Shown one piece after another: positions 23,595 through 31,942 of a stretch of DNA of 42,941 nucleotides. The stretch lies in contig NZ_RQVA01000017.1 of the NCBI RefSeq assembly GCF_003992255.1, positions 1 through 42,941 of the forward strand. The letters run 5' to 3'. Position 1 is the first letter of the stretch, and each line of letters starts with the position of its first letter. The stretch is from F0422 sp003992255 (GTDB lineage: Bacteria; Bacillota; Negativicutes; Veillonellales; Veillonellaceae). Under the pieces are notes generated by a model. The model made no database searches, had not been told where the DNA came from, and worked only from the letters and a program-made list of their open reading frames with translations. The translations under genes were made by a program, and so were the position numbers.

Positions 23595-24464
23595 ATGAAT
23601 CAACGTGGAATTGTGTTAGCAACATTTGGATCAATCTATGGAGATGCTGTAGAGGCATCAGTAGGAGCGATGGAGCGCCGCATTGCCGAGATGTATCCAG
23701 GTATAGAAGTGCGTCGCGTATTTTTGTCTGATGCATTAGTAGATAAATGGAATGAAAAATATGATACAAAGGTGTTCACTTTGAGTGGTGCCGTAGAAGA
23801 TTTGGCGAGAAACGGTGTGACAGAATTATTCATCCAACCATTTGCGCTAGTCTGGGACCAATGTTATGTGCAAATGCGAAAAGAAGTGATGAAAGATGCG
23901 CATGAACGAGGATTGCGCGTGACAGTGGGCAAACCATTATTGAATTCCTTGGGCGTGAAGAACTATGCTGATGATTATTCCGATACGATTGAAGCGATTA
24001 TCAAACATATTAACATTCGTGCATTAAATAAAAGCGTATTGTTGATGGCGAATGGTCAAAACCAATTGGAATATAGTGCGTTGCAATTGAAATGCTTGTA
24101 CGGAGCGGGACAAAATGTTGTGGTATTCACAGCCAATGGATTTCCAAACTTTAAACAGGCTTTGACATTGTTAGAACGATTGGATCATCAAGAAGTACTA
24201 GTGGTGCCATTGGCATTGATTGGATCAGCACATTTGATGGACTATCTAGGGGGGGATCGTTCCGATTCCATTGCGACACTGTTGGGCCAACAAGGCTATG
24301 GCGTGTCCATATGGAACGAAGGCTTGGGGGAAAACCCATTTGTGCAAGAGCTTTTCGTAAAACATTTAGCACAAGTCATCCGAAGTGCAGAACGTCGTAA
24401 CTTGCGCCAGCGTGAAGGCGACGGAAACGTGTCGGTGAAACAAGGAACATTTAGAACGGCATAA
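23595..24464 (+). CDS. CbiK-family (sirohydrochlorin cobaltochelatase) homologue lacking the metal ligands
   Basis: This 289-residue protein aligns along its length with CbiK, which inserts cobalt into sirohydrochlorin in anaerobic B12 synthesis. It has GIVLATFGSIYGDA at the start and GLGENPFVQELFVKHL near the end. The residues that bind metal in CbiK are all changed. The GDEY glutamate site reads DQCY (about 88-91), the catalytic GHG histidine site reads ANG (about 152-154), and GDHA reads GSAH (about 210-213). It may therefore be a non-chelatase relative or use other ligands. The ATG at 23595 is chosen because GGAGG (23585-23589) precedes it. It is monocistronic with a Fur-like box upstream. 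No other B12 genes are nearby. Confidence 0.75.
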   Translation: MNQRGIVLATFGSIYGDAVEASVGAMERRIAEMYPGIEVRRVFLSDALVDKWNEKYDTKVFTLSGAVEDLARNGVTELFIQPFALVWDQCYVQMRKEVMKDAHERGLRVTVGKPLLNSLGVKNYADDYSDTIEAIIKHINIRALNKSVLLMANGQNQLEYSALQLKCLYGAGQNVVVFTANGFPNFKQALTLLERLDHQEVLVVPLALIGSAHLMDYLGGDRSDSIATLLGQQGYGVSIWNEGLGENPFVQELFVKHLAQVIRSAERRNLRQREGDGNVSVKQGTFRTA

Positions 24465-24565
24465 CTTAGTCGAATCACTGATGGCCTAGGGTGTACAGAG
24501 GTAGGGATACCATCCTTGATGTAGCCAAAAAGCATTACAGTTTTATAAGAAACATACAAACGAGT

Positions 24566-24600
24566 CGCATACCATTGTGAGATATGGTATGCGGTTTTTT
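24566..24600 (+). terminator. Terminator after the CbiK-like gene
   Basis: CGCATACCAT pairs with ATGGTATGCG around an 8-nt loop and is followed by six T. Confidence 0.9.
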
Positions 24601-24711
24601 GATTGTTAGTGGGATATGGGGTATAATGAAAAATAAGAAATTAAGAAGATTAATGAATATGTAAAGTTGATTCATAATTGTTGATGGAGATACTATAAGG
24701 GTACAAAGGTA

Positions 24712-24741
24712 TTGACAATAATAACAAATTTATGCTATAAA
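24712..24741 (+). promoter_or_regulatory. Promoter of the Abi-associated RNA and gene
   Basis: A perfect TTGACA (24712-24717), an 18-bp spacer and TATAAA (24736-24741). Transcription would start near 24748, some 80 nt before the Abi protein start codon. Confidence 0.8.
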
Positions 24742-24747
24742 ATAAGT

Positions 24748-24813
24748 AGTAAAACGGTATTGTCTTAGAACATACCACCGTGCCCGCTACTTATAGTAGC
24801 GGGTTTCTTTTTT
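24748..24813 (+). ncRNA. Short structured RNA upstream of the Abi gene (AbiF-RNA-like)
   Basis: Between the promoter and the Abi ribosome binding site lies a ~66-nt unit with two hairpins. The first pairs GGTAT (24756-24760) with ATACC (24772-24776), or ACGG with CCGT, around a loop TGTCTTAGAAC. The second is a perfect 8-bp stem CCCGCTAC/GTAGCGGG (24783-24790/24796-24803) followed by TTTCTTTTTT, an intrinsic terminator. Most transcripts should stop here, giving an abundant small RNA, with read-through for the protein. AbiF-type HEPN genes are known to have such an associated RNA, which probably acts as the antitoxin. The 5' end is a prediction. Confidence 0.65.
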
Positions 24814-24828
24814 GTGTGGGAGGGACAT

Positions 24829-25851
24829 ATGAAATATGATAAACCCTTTAAAACATATGATGAACAAATAGATATTTTGCAAAATAAGTATGGTGTTGTA
24901 ATTGATGATTATGAGTTTGCTAAACATGCGCTTATATCTGTTTCATATAATGATCTAATTGGTAGTTTTAAGAATACCTTAAAAAAAGATTCGATTAATT
25001 TAAGTGAAATAACTATTGAATATTTATATGAATTACATTTGTTAGATAAGAGTGTGCAAGCATTTATCTTGAAGTATAGCTTGTTTATAGAGAATCTTTT
25101 TAAAAATGTAATGGCTTATACTATTGCATCATCATTTGGTGTGGATGCAAATAAATATTTGGATCCTAATAACTATCAAGTATATAGTGCAGGAACTGCT
25201 TTTAAAGAGAATGTTTTATCAGAAGTTTTGCCTATATTGATGGATGAAAAAGGCGGATATCAACCTACTAACTATTATGTAGAGATGCATAATCATGTAC
25301 CACCTTGGATTTTATTTAAAAACATATCCTTTGGGGATTCAATAAATTTATATAATGTTCTAAAAAAAGAGCAGAAAGAAATGGTTATAGATTTATTGTT
25401 TAATAACGCTAATGCTATAAAGTATGATCAAAAAGTAGAAATTCTTCGTAATGGATTGAATAATATCAGAATTTATCGTAACTTAGCTGCTCATAATTTA
25501 AGTTTTACTGAATTTAGACTAAAAAAATCTATTCAACCCAAGCAGTTATATCAGGCATTACCAGGGTTAATTTATTTGACAGCAGATTTGGGACAACCTC
25601 TGAATATTGATAAAAAAGCTTGTAAAGGTTTATATTCTGTAGTTTTAATTATTTTGTTATTATTGAACACTAAAGACCTAAAATCAGTGTTTGTTACTGA
25701 CTTTTTAAATACAGTTTTTCAGAGTTCCACAAGTGAGCGATTTCTTTTAAAGACATATTTATTTAACGATTACTGTAAGCTTACAGCAATGCCTAAAAAC
25801 CTCTTTGAAAGATTACATAAATATCTCAAATTGTACGAAGATATATTATGA
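24829..25851 (+). CDS. Abi_2/AbiF-like abortive infection protein with HEPN motif
   Basis: This 340-residue protein matches the Abi_2 (AbiD/AbiF) family. KPFKTYDEQIDILQNKYGVVI opens it. The middle has LYELHLLDKSVQAFILKYSLFIENLFKNVMAYTI, and HVPPWILFKNISFGDSINLY follows. The motif RNLAAH in NNIRIYRNLAAHNLSF is the RX4H signature of HEPN ribonucleases. Such proteins stop phage spread by cutting RNA. The ATG at 24829 is chosen over a GTG at 24814 because GGGAGGG (24818-24824) lies between them. Its codon use is AT-rich. The gene ends 30 bp before rmlB, with no terminator seen, so it seems to have been inserted at the head of the glycan cluster. Confidence 0.85.
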   Translation: MKYDKPFKTYDEQIDILQNKYGVVIDDYEFAKHALISVSYNDLIGSFKNTLKKDSINLSEITIEYLYELHLLDKSVQAFILKYSLFIENLFKNVMAYTIASSFGVDANKYLDPNNYQVYSAGTAFKENVLSEVLPILMDEKGGYQPTNYYVEMHNHVPPWILFKNISFGDSINLYNVLKKEQKEMVIDLLFNNANAIKYDQKVEILRNGLNNIRIYRNLAAHNLSFTEFRLKKSIQPKQLYQALPGLIYLTADLGQPLNIDKKACKGLYSVVLIILLLLNTKDLKSVFVTDFLNTVFQSSTSERFLLKTYLFNDYCKLTAMPKNLFERLHKYLKLYEDIL

Positions 25852-25881
25852 TGAAGTTAAAATACATGAGAAGATTAAATT

Positions 25882-26826
25882 ATGAATATTTTAGTAACTG
25901 GTGGCTGCGGCTTCATAGGTAGCCATTTTTTGCGATACATGATGAATACCTATCCAAATGATTCCTTTATATGCCTAGATGCCTTAACCTATGCGGGTAA
26001 TGAAGAGAATATTAAGGATTTGCTCGGTGATGAGCGTTTGAAGCAGTATATTGGAACGATTTGTGATGCGAAGTTGGTGGAATCTATCTTTTCGACACAC
26101 AAACCAGATATAGTGGTGCACTTTGCAGCAGAGACCCATGTGGATCGGAGTATTGCAGGTCCTCAAATCTTTTTAGAGACCAATGTAATGGGCACAGGTG
26201 TCCTGCTAGATGCATGCTTGCGACATGGTGGAGTGCGCTTTCACCATGTGTCGACAGATGAGGTGTATGGAGCATTGCCACTAGGCGAAGGTGAGGCTTT
26301 TACTGAAAGCGACCTATTACAGCCGACCAGCCCTTATGCATCATCTAAGGCATCTTCGGACCTTCTGGCATTGAGTTATTACAAGACCTATGGCCTACCT
26401 ATGACCGTATCAAGATGTTCCAATAATTACGGAACTCACCAATATCCAGAAAAGTTAATTCCCTTAATGATACAAAAAGCATTACATGACGAACCATTGC
26501 CAGTCTATGGAGATGGACTCAACGTGCGAGATTGGATACATGTGCTAGACCACTGTAGGGGTATTGATACGATTCTCCAGAAGGGGATGCCAGGCGAGGT
26601 ATATAACATAGGTGCCAATGAAGAAGTGGCTAATATTGACCTGGTGAAGCGGATACTGGACTGTTTAGAGAAAAGTTATGAGCTAATTACCTATATAGAC
26701 GATCGATTGGGACATGATAGGCGATATGCCATTAATAGTGGAAAATTACGGACCTTGGGGTGGAAACCAGAGTATACGTTGGGGGATACCTTGAGGGAAG
26801 TTGTGGAGTGGTATAGATGGAATTAA
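25882..26826 (+). CDS. rmlB: dTDP-glucose 4,6-dehydratase
   Basis: This 314-residue extended short-chain dehydrogenase converts dTDP-glucose to dTDP-4-keto-6-deoxyglucose, an entry step to rhamnose and other deoxysugars. It has the NAD-binding GGCGFIGSH at the N-terminus, HFAAETHVDRS, the active-site STDEVYG, YASSKASSD with the YxxxK pair, and SRCSNNYGTHQYPEKLIPL, all RmlB hallmarks. The other rml genes (A, C, D) are not in the window, so they must lie elsewhere or the product is used differently. The start codon overlaps nothing, and only a weak GAAG ribosome binding site is present. The end overlaps the next gene by 10 bp. Confidence 0.93.
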   Translation: MNILVTGGCGFIGSHFLRYMMNTYPNDSFICLDALTYAGNEENIKDLLGDERLKQYIGTICDAKLVESIFSTHKPDIVVHFAAETHVDRSIAGPQIFLETNVMGTGVLLDACLRHGGVRFHHVSTDEVYGALPLGEGEAFTESDLLQPTSPYASSKASSDLLALSYYKTYGLPMTVSRCSNNYGTHQYPEKLIPLMIQKALHDEPLPVYGDGLNVRDWIHVLDHCRGIDTILQKGMPGEVYNIGANEEVANIDLVKRILDCLEKSYELITYIDDRLGHDRRYAINSGKLRTLGWKPEYTLGDTLREVVEWYRWN

Positions 26827-28793
26827 GTATTTTGCAAGGGTTGCAACAAGATATCAAGATATTTTTGTTAGCACCTATTATAGAGGCTATTTTTAGAGCA
26901 TGTTTTATCTATTTTTTTGCACCCAATAGGGAATACAAAGGTGCCGAGAAGCGGTGGTATGAGTGTTTCCGCTTTGGGTTTTGGTGGGGAATGGATCTAA
27001 ATGCGTATGTATTATTAGTGCCGTTCGTATTCGTAACGTTACCATCCTTATGGTTAGAGTTGTTAATAATCTATGGAGATAGTATCCGAGCTGTATTTGG
27101 AGTTATGTATCTATTCCTTCTGTATGTGGCATTTTTAGGAAAGTTAATTTTCTATTATCATTATAAGGATACATATAATTCCAACTTAAGGTTAGGGAAG
27201 AATGCAGATAAGAGAAATTTATTAGATATTTTCTTTAATCAAAATCATGGATGGTGGATACTACTTTCATTACCAATCTATATAGGTATTACCTATGGAA
27301 TTGTATCTTGGTTATTAGGTTTAGGTACGCTATCAGCACCAACTGTAGGTGAAATGTGGCTGTATGTAGTTATCAATGTAGTGATTACTATAGCTACGGT
27401 GGTTTTCTTTTATTGGATGCGGTATGGTGGTACGCTGCGTCATGATAAAAAGCCTGAATGGGATACAGTCCCTGAAGTTGTTAAGGAAGATAGATTCTTT
27501 GCTAAAGCATGCATTAGTGATCTGGTAGCTTTTAAATTAGCGTGGCGCATGCATCCACAGGAAATTCTAGAGCATACGGACGAGGAATCTAAGACGTTGC
27601 TTTCACCAATTATGAAAGTTGAGACTGACTTGGTACAATCGATTTGGAACTCTATGAGAAGGACTACTAAAGGGGCGCAGATTCAAAAACCAAAACGAAT
27701 CTTTTTGATTATTGAGGAAAGTTACAGTCAATTTGCCTTCGATGCTGCGTATGAGGGGATTCCAATTGCGGAAGCGGGAAGAAAGATACGACAGCAGGAA
27801 CATACAGTTTGTATCGATAATTTTTTAGCAGGAGGTTTGATATCGCAGCCTTCTATTAGTTCTTTATTTAACGGTATCTACGATGTAGATTTAGAATTAA
27901 ATGAAAGATCCTACTTTTGGCGACATGCTTTACCAACATCATTACCAAAACAATTGGCAGGGATAGGATACCATTGTTCGTTGTGGTATGGAGGTTCACT
28001 ATCTTGGGCTAGCTTAGGACCATTTGGCAAAGCAGCTGGCTTTCATGAGTTATATTCGGGATTTGATATTACACCTAAAGGGAGTCCTGCAACGTGGCTA
28101 GGTGTTTATGATCATCTTTTCTTTGAAGGAGTACAAAAGCAATTAGAAGTAGGCGAAGCCCACCCATACGAGTTTCATTGTATCTATACAACATCGAATC
28201 ATGGGCCATTTAAGATTCCTATTGAGAAATATGGTTTTTCAAAAGATACATTACAAACACAATTGCCAAAGCACCTGCAAAGTTATGTAGCTGATATTGG
28301 GACCTATGCATACTGTGATTATTATCTAAATCATTTTGTAGAGTATTTACAGCATACATACGAAGATAGCTTAATTATTGTCACAGGGGACCATACGAGT
28401 AGATTGCCTACACCATGGGCAAACTCTGATAGAGTGCATACGTTGCGGGAAGATATAAGTACTGCTTTTTATATGCATCATAAAGAATTAGATAAGGATA
28501 TGTTTTGTCATAGCACACATGGTTGTCACATGAATATATTACCAACAATTATGGAATTAATTGGACCAAAAGGTTATGAATATTTTAGTTTGATGCCATC
28601 TTTATTAGAAAAGCAAGGTATTATAGTGACGCCATATCACTGGATTGATGAAAATTGTATTGGTTTCTTTAGAGATCAACGTGTTGAGACGCTGGATGGA
28701 AAACCAATCACCGACTATGCAATAGACCGTGTAACTCAATTGCAGAAGGCTTATAAAGAAGTGACGGGAGCAATTGTTCGACAGTATCAGTAA
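26817..28793 (+). CDS. LTA-synthase-like membrane phosphotransferase (sulfatase superfamily)
   Basis: This 658-residue protein has an N-terminal membrane domain with about five helices (residues ~15-205), then an extracytoplasmic alkaline-phosphatase-fold domain. The domain shows IFLIIEESYSQ (metal-binding Glu), QPSISSLFNG at the nucleophile position (Ser rather than the Thr of LtaS), YTTSNHGPF and VTGDHTSR. The family includes LtaS and enzymes that add phosphoglycerol or phosphoethanolamine to glycans or lipids. In an LPS-bearing organism a role in decorating LPS or a periplasmic glycan is more likely than making lipoteichoic acid. It overlaps rmlB by 10 bp, so translation is coupled. Confidence 0.75.
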   Translation: MELSILQGLQQDIKIFLLAPIIEAIFRACFIYFFAPNREYKGAEKRWYECFRFGFWWGMDLNAYVLLVPFVFVTLPSLWLELLIIYGDSIRAVFGVMYLFLLYVAFLGKLIFYYHYKDTYNSNLRLGKNADKRNLLDIFFNQNHGWWILLSLPIYIGITYGIVSWLLGLGTLSAPTVGEMWLYVVINVVITIATVVFFYWMRYGGTLRHDKKPEWDTVPEVVKEDRFFAKACISDLVAFKLAWRMHPQEILEHTDEESKTLLSPIMKVETDLVQSIWNSMRRTTKGAQIQKPKRIFLIIEESYSQFAFDAAYEGIPIAEAGRKIRQQEHTVCIDNFLAGGLISQPSISSLFNGIYDVDLELNERSYFWRHALPTSLPKQLAGIGYHCSLWYGGSLSWASLGPFGKAAGFHELYSGFDITPKGSPATWLGVYDHLFFEGVQKQLEVGEAHPYEFHCIYTTSNHGPFKIPIEKYGFSKDTLQTQLPKHLQSYVADIGTYAYCDYYLNHFVEYLQHTYEDSLIIVTGDHTSRLPTPWANSDRVHTLREDISTAFYMHHKELDKDMFCHSTHGCHMNILPTIMELIGPKGYEYFSLMPSLLEKQGIIVTPYHWIDENCIGFFRDQRVETLDGKPITDYAIDRVTQLQKAYKEVTGAIVRQYQ

Positions 28794-28841
28794 ATCTTAG
28801 TTGAATGGTATTCTATATCTTGATACAATAGAATAAGAATA

Positions 28842-28870
28842 AAAGACTATCGCTTAAGGCGATAGTCTTT
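28842..28870 (+). terminator. Perfect 12-bp hairpin after the phosphotransferase gene
   Basis: AAAGACTATCGC pairs exactly with GCGATAGTCTTT around a 5-nt loop. Only CTT follows, so termination may be partial. The next gene's ribosome binding site is 20 nt downstream. Confidence 0.7.
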
Positions 28871-28898
28871 CTTGTATAGGATGAAGATGAGGAGTTTA

Positions 28899-29660
28899 AT
28901 GAGTACAGTTAGTGTATTAATTTTAACGAGAAATGAAGAAAAGCATATTCGGGATTGCATTGAAAGCTGTTTGCCGATTGCTAATGAGGTAATAGTTATT
29001 GATGATGGGAGTACCGATCAAACTGTTGCTATAGCAGAAGAGTTAGGGGCGAAGGTGGTCCAACATGCATTAGCACAAGACTGGGCACAACAACGAATGT
29101 TTGCCATAAGTCAGGCAACGTGTGATTGGATTTTGTTTGTTGATGCAGATGAAAGGATTTCATCAGAATTAGCTCAAGAGATACGATATGTGATTGATAC
29201 AGGTGTAAAACAGTCCTTTACCATACAACGTGAAAATGTATTTCATCATAATCGCGCTACACATGGTGTATTGCGTCCAGATCGAGTTTTACGCTTAATG
29301 CCGAGGGATGGGGTTACTGTAACCGGTGCCGTTCATGAAACGATTGATAGTATTTACCCGGAGAAACTATTGCAGGGCTCTATGTATCATTACACATACG
29401 ATACGTGGGAACAGTATTTTAATAAGTTTAATTCTTATACTACTGTGGCAGCAGAAGCCTATCGTACATCTAACAAATCCGTATTTTTTGTCAAAGATAT
29501 TTTAATTAGACCTTTATGGGCATTTCTTAAAATGTATCTATTACAAGGTGGTTTTTTAGATGGAAAAATGGGCTGGGTGCTTTCGGTAAATCATTACTTT
29601 TATACGATGATGAAGTATGTGAAATTGTATCATTTATATAAATCTAATGGAGAATTATAA
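28899..29660 (+). CDS. Family 2 glycosyltransferase (LPS core type)
   Basis: This 253-residue cytoplasmic GT-A enzyme has STVSVLILTRNEEKHIRDCIES at the N-terminus, VIDDGSTDQT for nucleotide-sugar binding and the metal motif FVDADERI (DxD). The remainder (RPDRVLRLMPRDGVTVTGAVHETI) is typical of WaaE/LgtF-like transferases that add a glucose or similar sugar to the LPS inner core. The ATG at 28899 is chosen because GAGGAG sits just upstream; earlier in-frame ATGs and a TTG lack a site. The donor sugar and acceptor are not known. Confidence 0.85.
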   Translation: MSTVSVLILTRNEEKHIRDCIESCLPIANEVIVIDDGSTDQTVAIAEELGAKVVQHALAQDWAQQRMFAISQATCDWILFVDADERISSELAQEIRYVIDTGVKQSFTIQRENVFHHNRATHGVLRPDRVLRLMPRDGVTVTGAVHETIDSIYPEKLLQGSMYHYTYDTWEQYFNKFNSYTTVAAEAYRTSNKSVFFVKDILIRPLWAFLKMYLLQGGFLDGKMGWVLSVNHYFYTMMKYVKLYHLYKSNGEL

Positions 29661-29716
29661 TCAGATTAATTAGAAATTATATATAAATTTCGCAGACATA
29701 GATTAAAGGAGTCCTC

Positions 29717-30841
29717 ATGCGAGTTGCTATATTAGAGAGTATTATTATGCCAGCAGGGCATGAAGTTGAATTTGATAGAATCCTTGTAAATGAAATGAAA
29801 CGGCAAGGGCATGAGCCTATGTTTTTTGTGCCAAAGGGTTTTCCATTTAAAGTAGATTATGGCGCACCTGTTCATGAATTATCGGGGGGCCCTGTTGTCA
29901 CTTACGCAGATGCTAATTGGTATCAAAAACTATGGCGATCCTTGCAACGTGAAAAACGACGTGTAAAATGGTTTACCCATGCTTGTGAATTAGCAAAGTC
30001 AGGTATATGTGACGCCATTATTATACCAACAGCTACGTATCGGTATGTACGCTCTTTGTTGCGCAGTGAACTTAAAAATTCTCCAGTACCAGTACATATT
30101 GTATTCCATGGCATGCGACCAGATGAAAAAGAAAACTTTGTGAAACAAGCTCGCCGTGTAGAACAATATGGAAATATTCATCTACACATTATTAGTTTGC
30201 GCGATGATATCAGTGATGTAGGATTACAAAATGTAGATGTCATAGTACCACCAGTATTTGCACCTGTTTATTATGATGTAGACTATGTAACTAGAAAGCC
30301 AGGACTTATTCGTATAGGATTCTTTGGACAATTTAGAAAGGAAAAACAGTTAGAGCCCTTTTTACAAGCTTTTACAAAAGCGCAGTTTTCGGTACCTGTT
30401 GAACTAGTTGTACAAGGTTCTACTCCTACTCCAGAGGATACCGCTGTATTTCAGGAATTAATAGCAAAGTATCAACGGATTCACAATATTACGTTCCGTC
30501 ATGAAAATTTGATTGGAAAGGATTGGGAAGAGGCATTACTATCTGTAGATGCTATCGCTATGCCTTATGCAGCGGAAAGGTATCGCTATAACTGGGGGGC
30601 TATGTTGTTTACAGCCATTGGCTTTTATAAACCAGTGCTAGCATCGCAAGAATTAAATCCAGAGGTATTCGAACAATTTAAAATAGGAGTTAGAATCCAA
30701 TCCTTAGAGGAGTCCGATATTATATCTGCTATGACGGAACTTGTGGAGCTATTAAGTGCAAGAAAAGATGAGACAAGACTAGAATTAGAAAAAGCGAATG
30801 AATTATATAGTCACGAGAAGTTAATTAAGGCTATTTTATAA
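29717..30841 (+). CDS. Group 1 (GT4-like) glycosyltransferase
   Basis: This 374-residue GT-B fold enzyme has an acceptor domain beginning MRVAILESIIMPAGHEVEFDRI. The C-terminal donor domain carries RIGFFGQFRKEKQLEPFLQAF and DAIAMPYAAERYRYNWGAMLFTAIGFYKPVLA, the position of the usual EPFG..xxEAM region. It lies between a GT2 enzyme and a sialyltransferase candidate, so it should build the same surface oligosaccharide. The ribosome binding site is AAAGGAG. The family is reasonably clear, but the sugar specificity is not. Confidence 0.75.
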   Translation: MRVAILESIIMPAGHEVEFDRILVNEMKRQGHEPMFFVPKGFPFKVDYGAPVHELSGGPVVTYADANWYQKLWRSLQREKRRVKWFTHACELAKSGICDAIIIPTATYRYVRSLLRSELKNSPVPVHIVFHGMRPDEKENFVKQARRVEQYGNIHLHIISLRDDISDVGLQNVDVIVPPVFAPVYYDVDYVTRKPGLIRIGFFGQFRKEKQLEPFLQAFTKAQFSVPVELVVQGSTPTPEDTAVFQELIAKYQRIHNITFRHENLIGKDWEEALLSVDAIAMPYAAERYRYNWGAMLFTAIGFYKPVLASQELNPEVFEQFKIGVRIQSLEESDIISAMTELVELLSARKDETRLELEKANELYSHEKLIKAIL

Positions 30842-30883
30842 GTTGTTTTAAACGTGAAAAGTTCTAGAAGGTGTAAATATCTC

Positions 30884-31942
30884 ATGAATAGGCTCGATAA
30901 AAAGGTACTTTTTGTATTAGCAACGCCGATGCAAATTGTGACAGCACTACATATTATCAATTGTTATAATCTAAAAGCAGATATGATTTGTTTAGAAGAT
31001 CATTTACCTAAGGCAAAAATATATGCTAATAGGTTAAGTCAACTTGAAATACTAGGGGAAGTGAAAGTAGTACCTTCTAGAGGTAATCAGGAACTATTGT
31101 TGCAAAGATATACTGAAATTTTTATTACAAACAATATTTTTTTGTGGAATTATCAAGAACAATTAATGCAATCGAAATCAGTTATATCTATCTTTGATGA
31201 AGGGAGTATGTGTTATTTAACTCGATTTATTGAAGAGTGTTATCGGTGTTGCAAGTGGCAGAATATATATTTGTATGAACCTAGGCTGGCGAACTTCTAT
31301 GGTGATGCAAGATTTATTATCAAGGAAATTCCTAAAATACAGATAGAGAACACCGTACTATTAGAACAATTGAATAAGGTTTTCGAAGTTAATGCAAATG
31401 AAGTGTTGCTATCCGATGATGATACAATGCATGTATTTTTTTCACAACCGTTTGAACATGCATTATCTGTAAAAGCTAAATTGCGGAGAATTTTTAAGAT
31501 TCGTCAATCCCACTCGAATTGGGAATATGTGTTGGATGCGCACAAAAAATATCAAAAAGATATCATAGAAAAAATACATAAAACTGTACTTTCCCTATAT
31601 AGAAAGTTTCATCCGAGAGAGAAAGAAAGAGTATTAAACAAAAACACAATACAATGGGATTACCCGTGGGAATTATACTTGCTACATCACCCCCATACGA
31701 AGGTAGTTCAATATTCTTTGTTTTCCAGTGTCTTAACAGCTAGCTTTGTACTAGGTAATTCATACGATATAACAAATTATTATTTATATCCTATTGTAGT
31801 TAAAGAGTTAATCGAATCTGGATATACGGATGCTCTTGATAATGATTTATTAATATTTTTTGATCGGCTAGTGAAAGCAGGAAAGGTAATTCCTGTCTAT
31901 TCCTTAGAAGAGTTAGAAAGGATAATCCAACATGAAGTTTAG
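30884..31942 (+). CDS. Probable sialyltransferase (GT52-like)
   Basis: This 352-residue protein has an N-terminus, KKVLFVLATPMQIVTALHIINCYNLKADMI, that resembles the start of bacterial lipooligosaccharide alpha-2,3-sialyltransferases (GT52) and related polysialyltransferase-fold enzymes. FDEGSMCYLTRF in the middle and YSLFSSVLTASFVLG near the end match the Asp/Glu-Gly and SS motifs expected for that fold. It stands immediately before neuB, neuC and neuA, overlapping neuB by 11 bp, which strongly supports use of CMP-sialic acid. The ATG at 30884 follows AGAAGGTG at a 10-nt spacing; a GTG at 30854 is less likely. Confidence 0.65.
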   Translation: MNRLDKKVLFVLATPMQIVTALHIINCYNLKADMICLEDHLPKAKIYANRLSQLEILGEVKVVPSRGNQELLLQRYTEIFITNNIFLWNYQEQLMQSKSVISIFDEGSMCYLTRFIEECYRCCKWQNIYLYEPRLANFYGDARFIIKEIPKIQIENTVLLEQLNKVFEVNANEVLLSDDDTMHVFFSQPFEHALSVKAKLRRIFKIRQSHSNWEYVLDAHKKYQKDIIEKIHKTVLSLYRKFHPREKERVLNKNTIQWDYPWELYLLHHPHTKVVQYSLFSSVLTASFVLGNSYDITNYYLYPIVVKELIESGYTDALDNDLLIFFDRLVKAGKVIPVYSLEELERIIQHEV

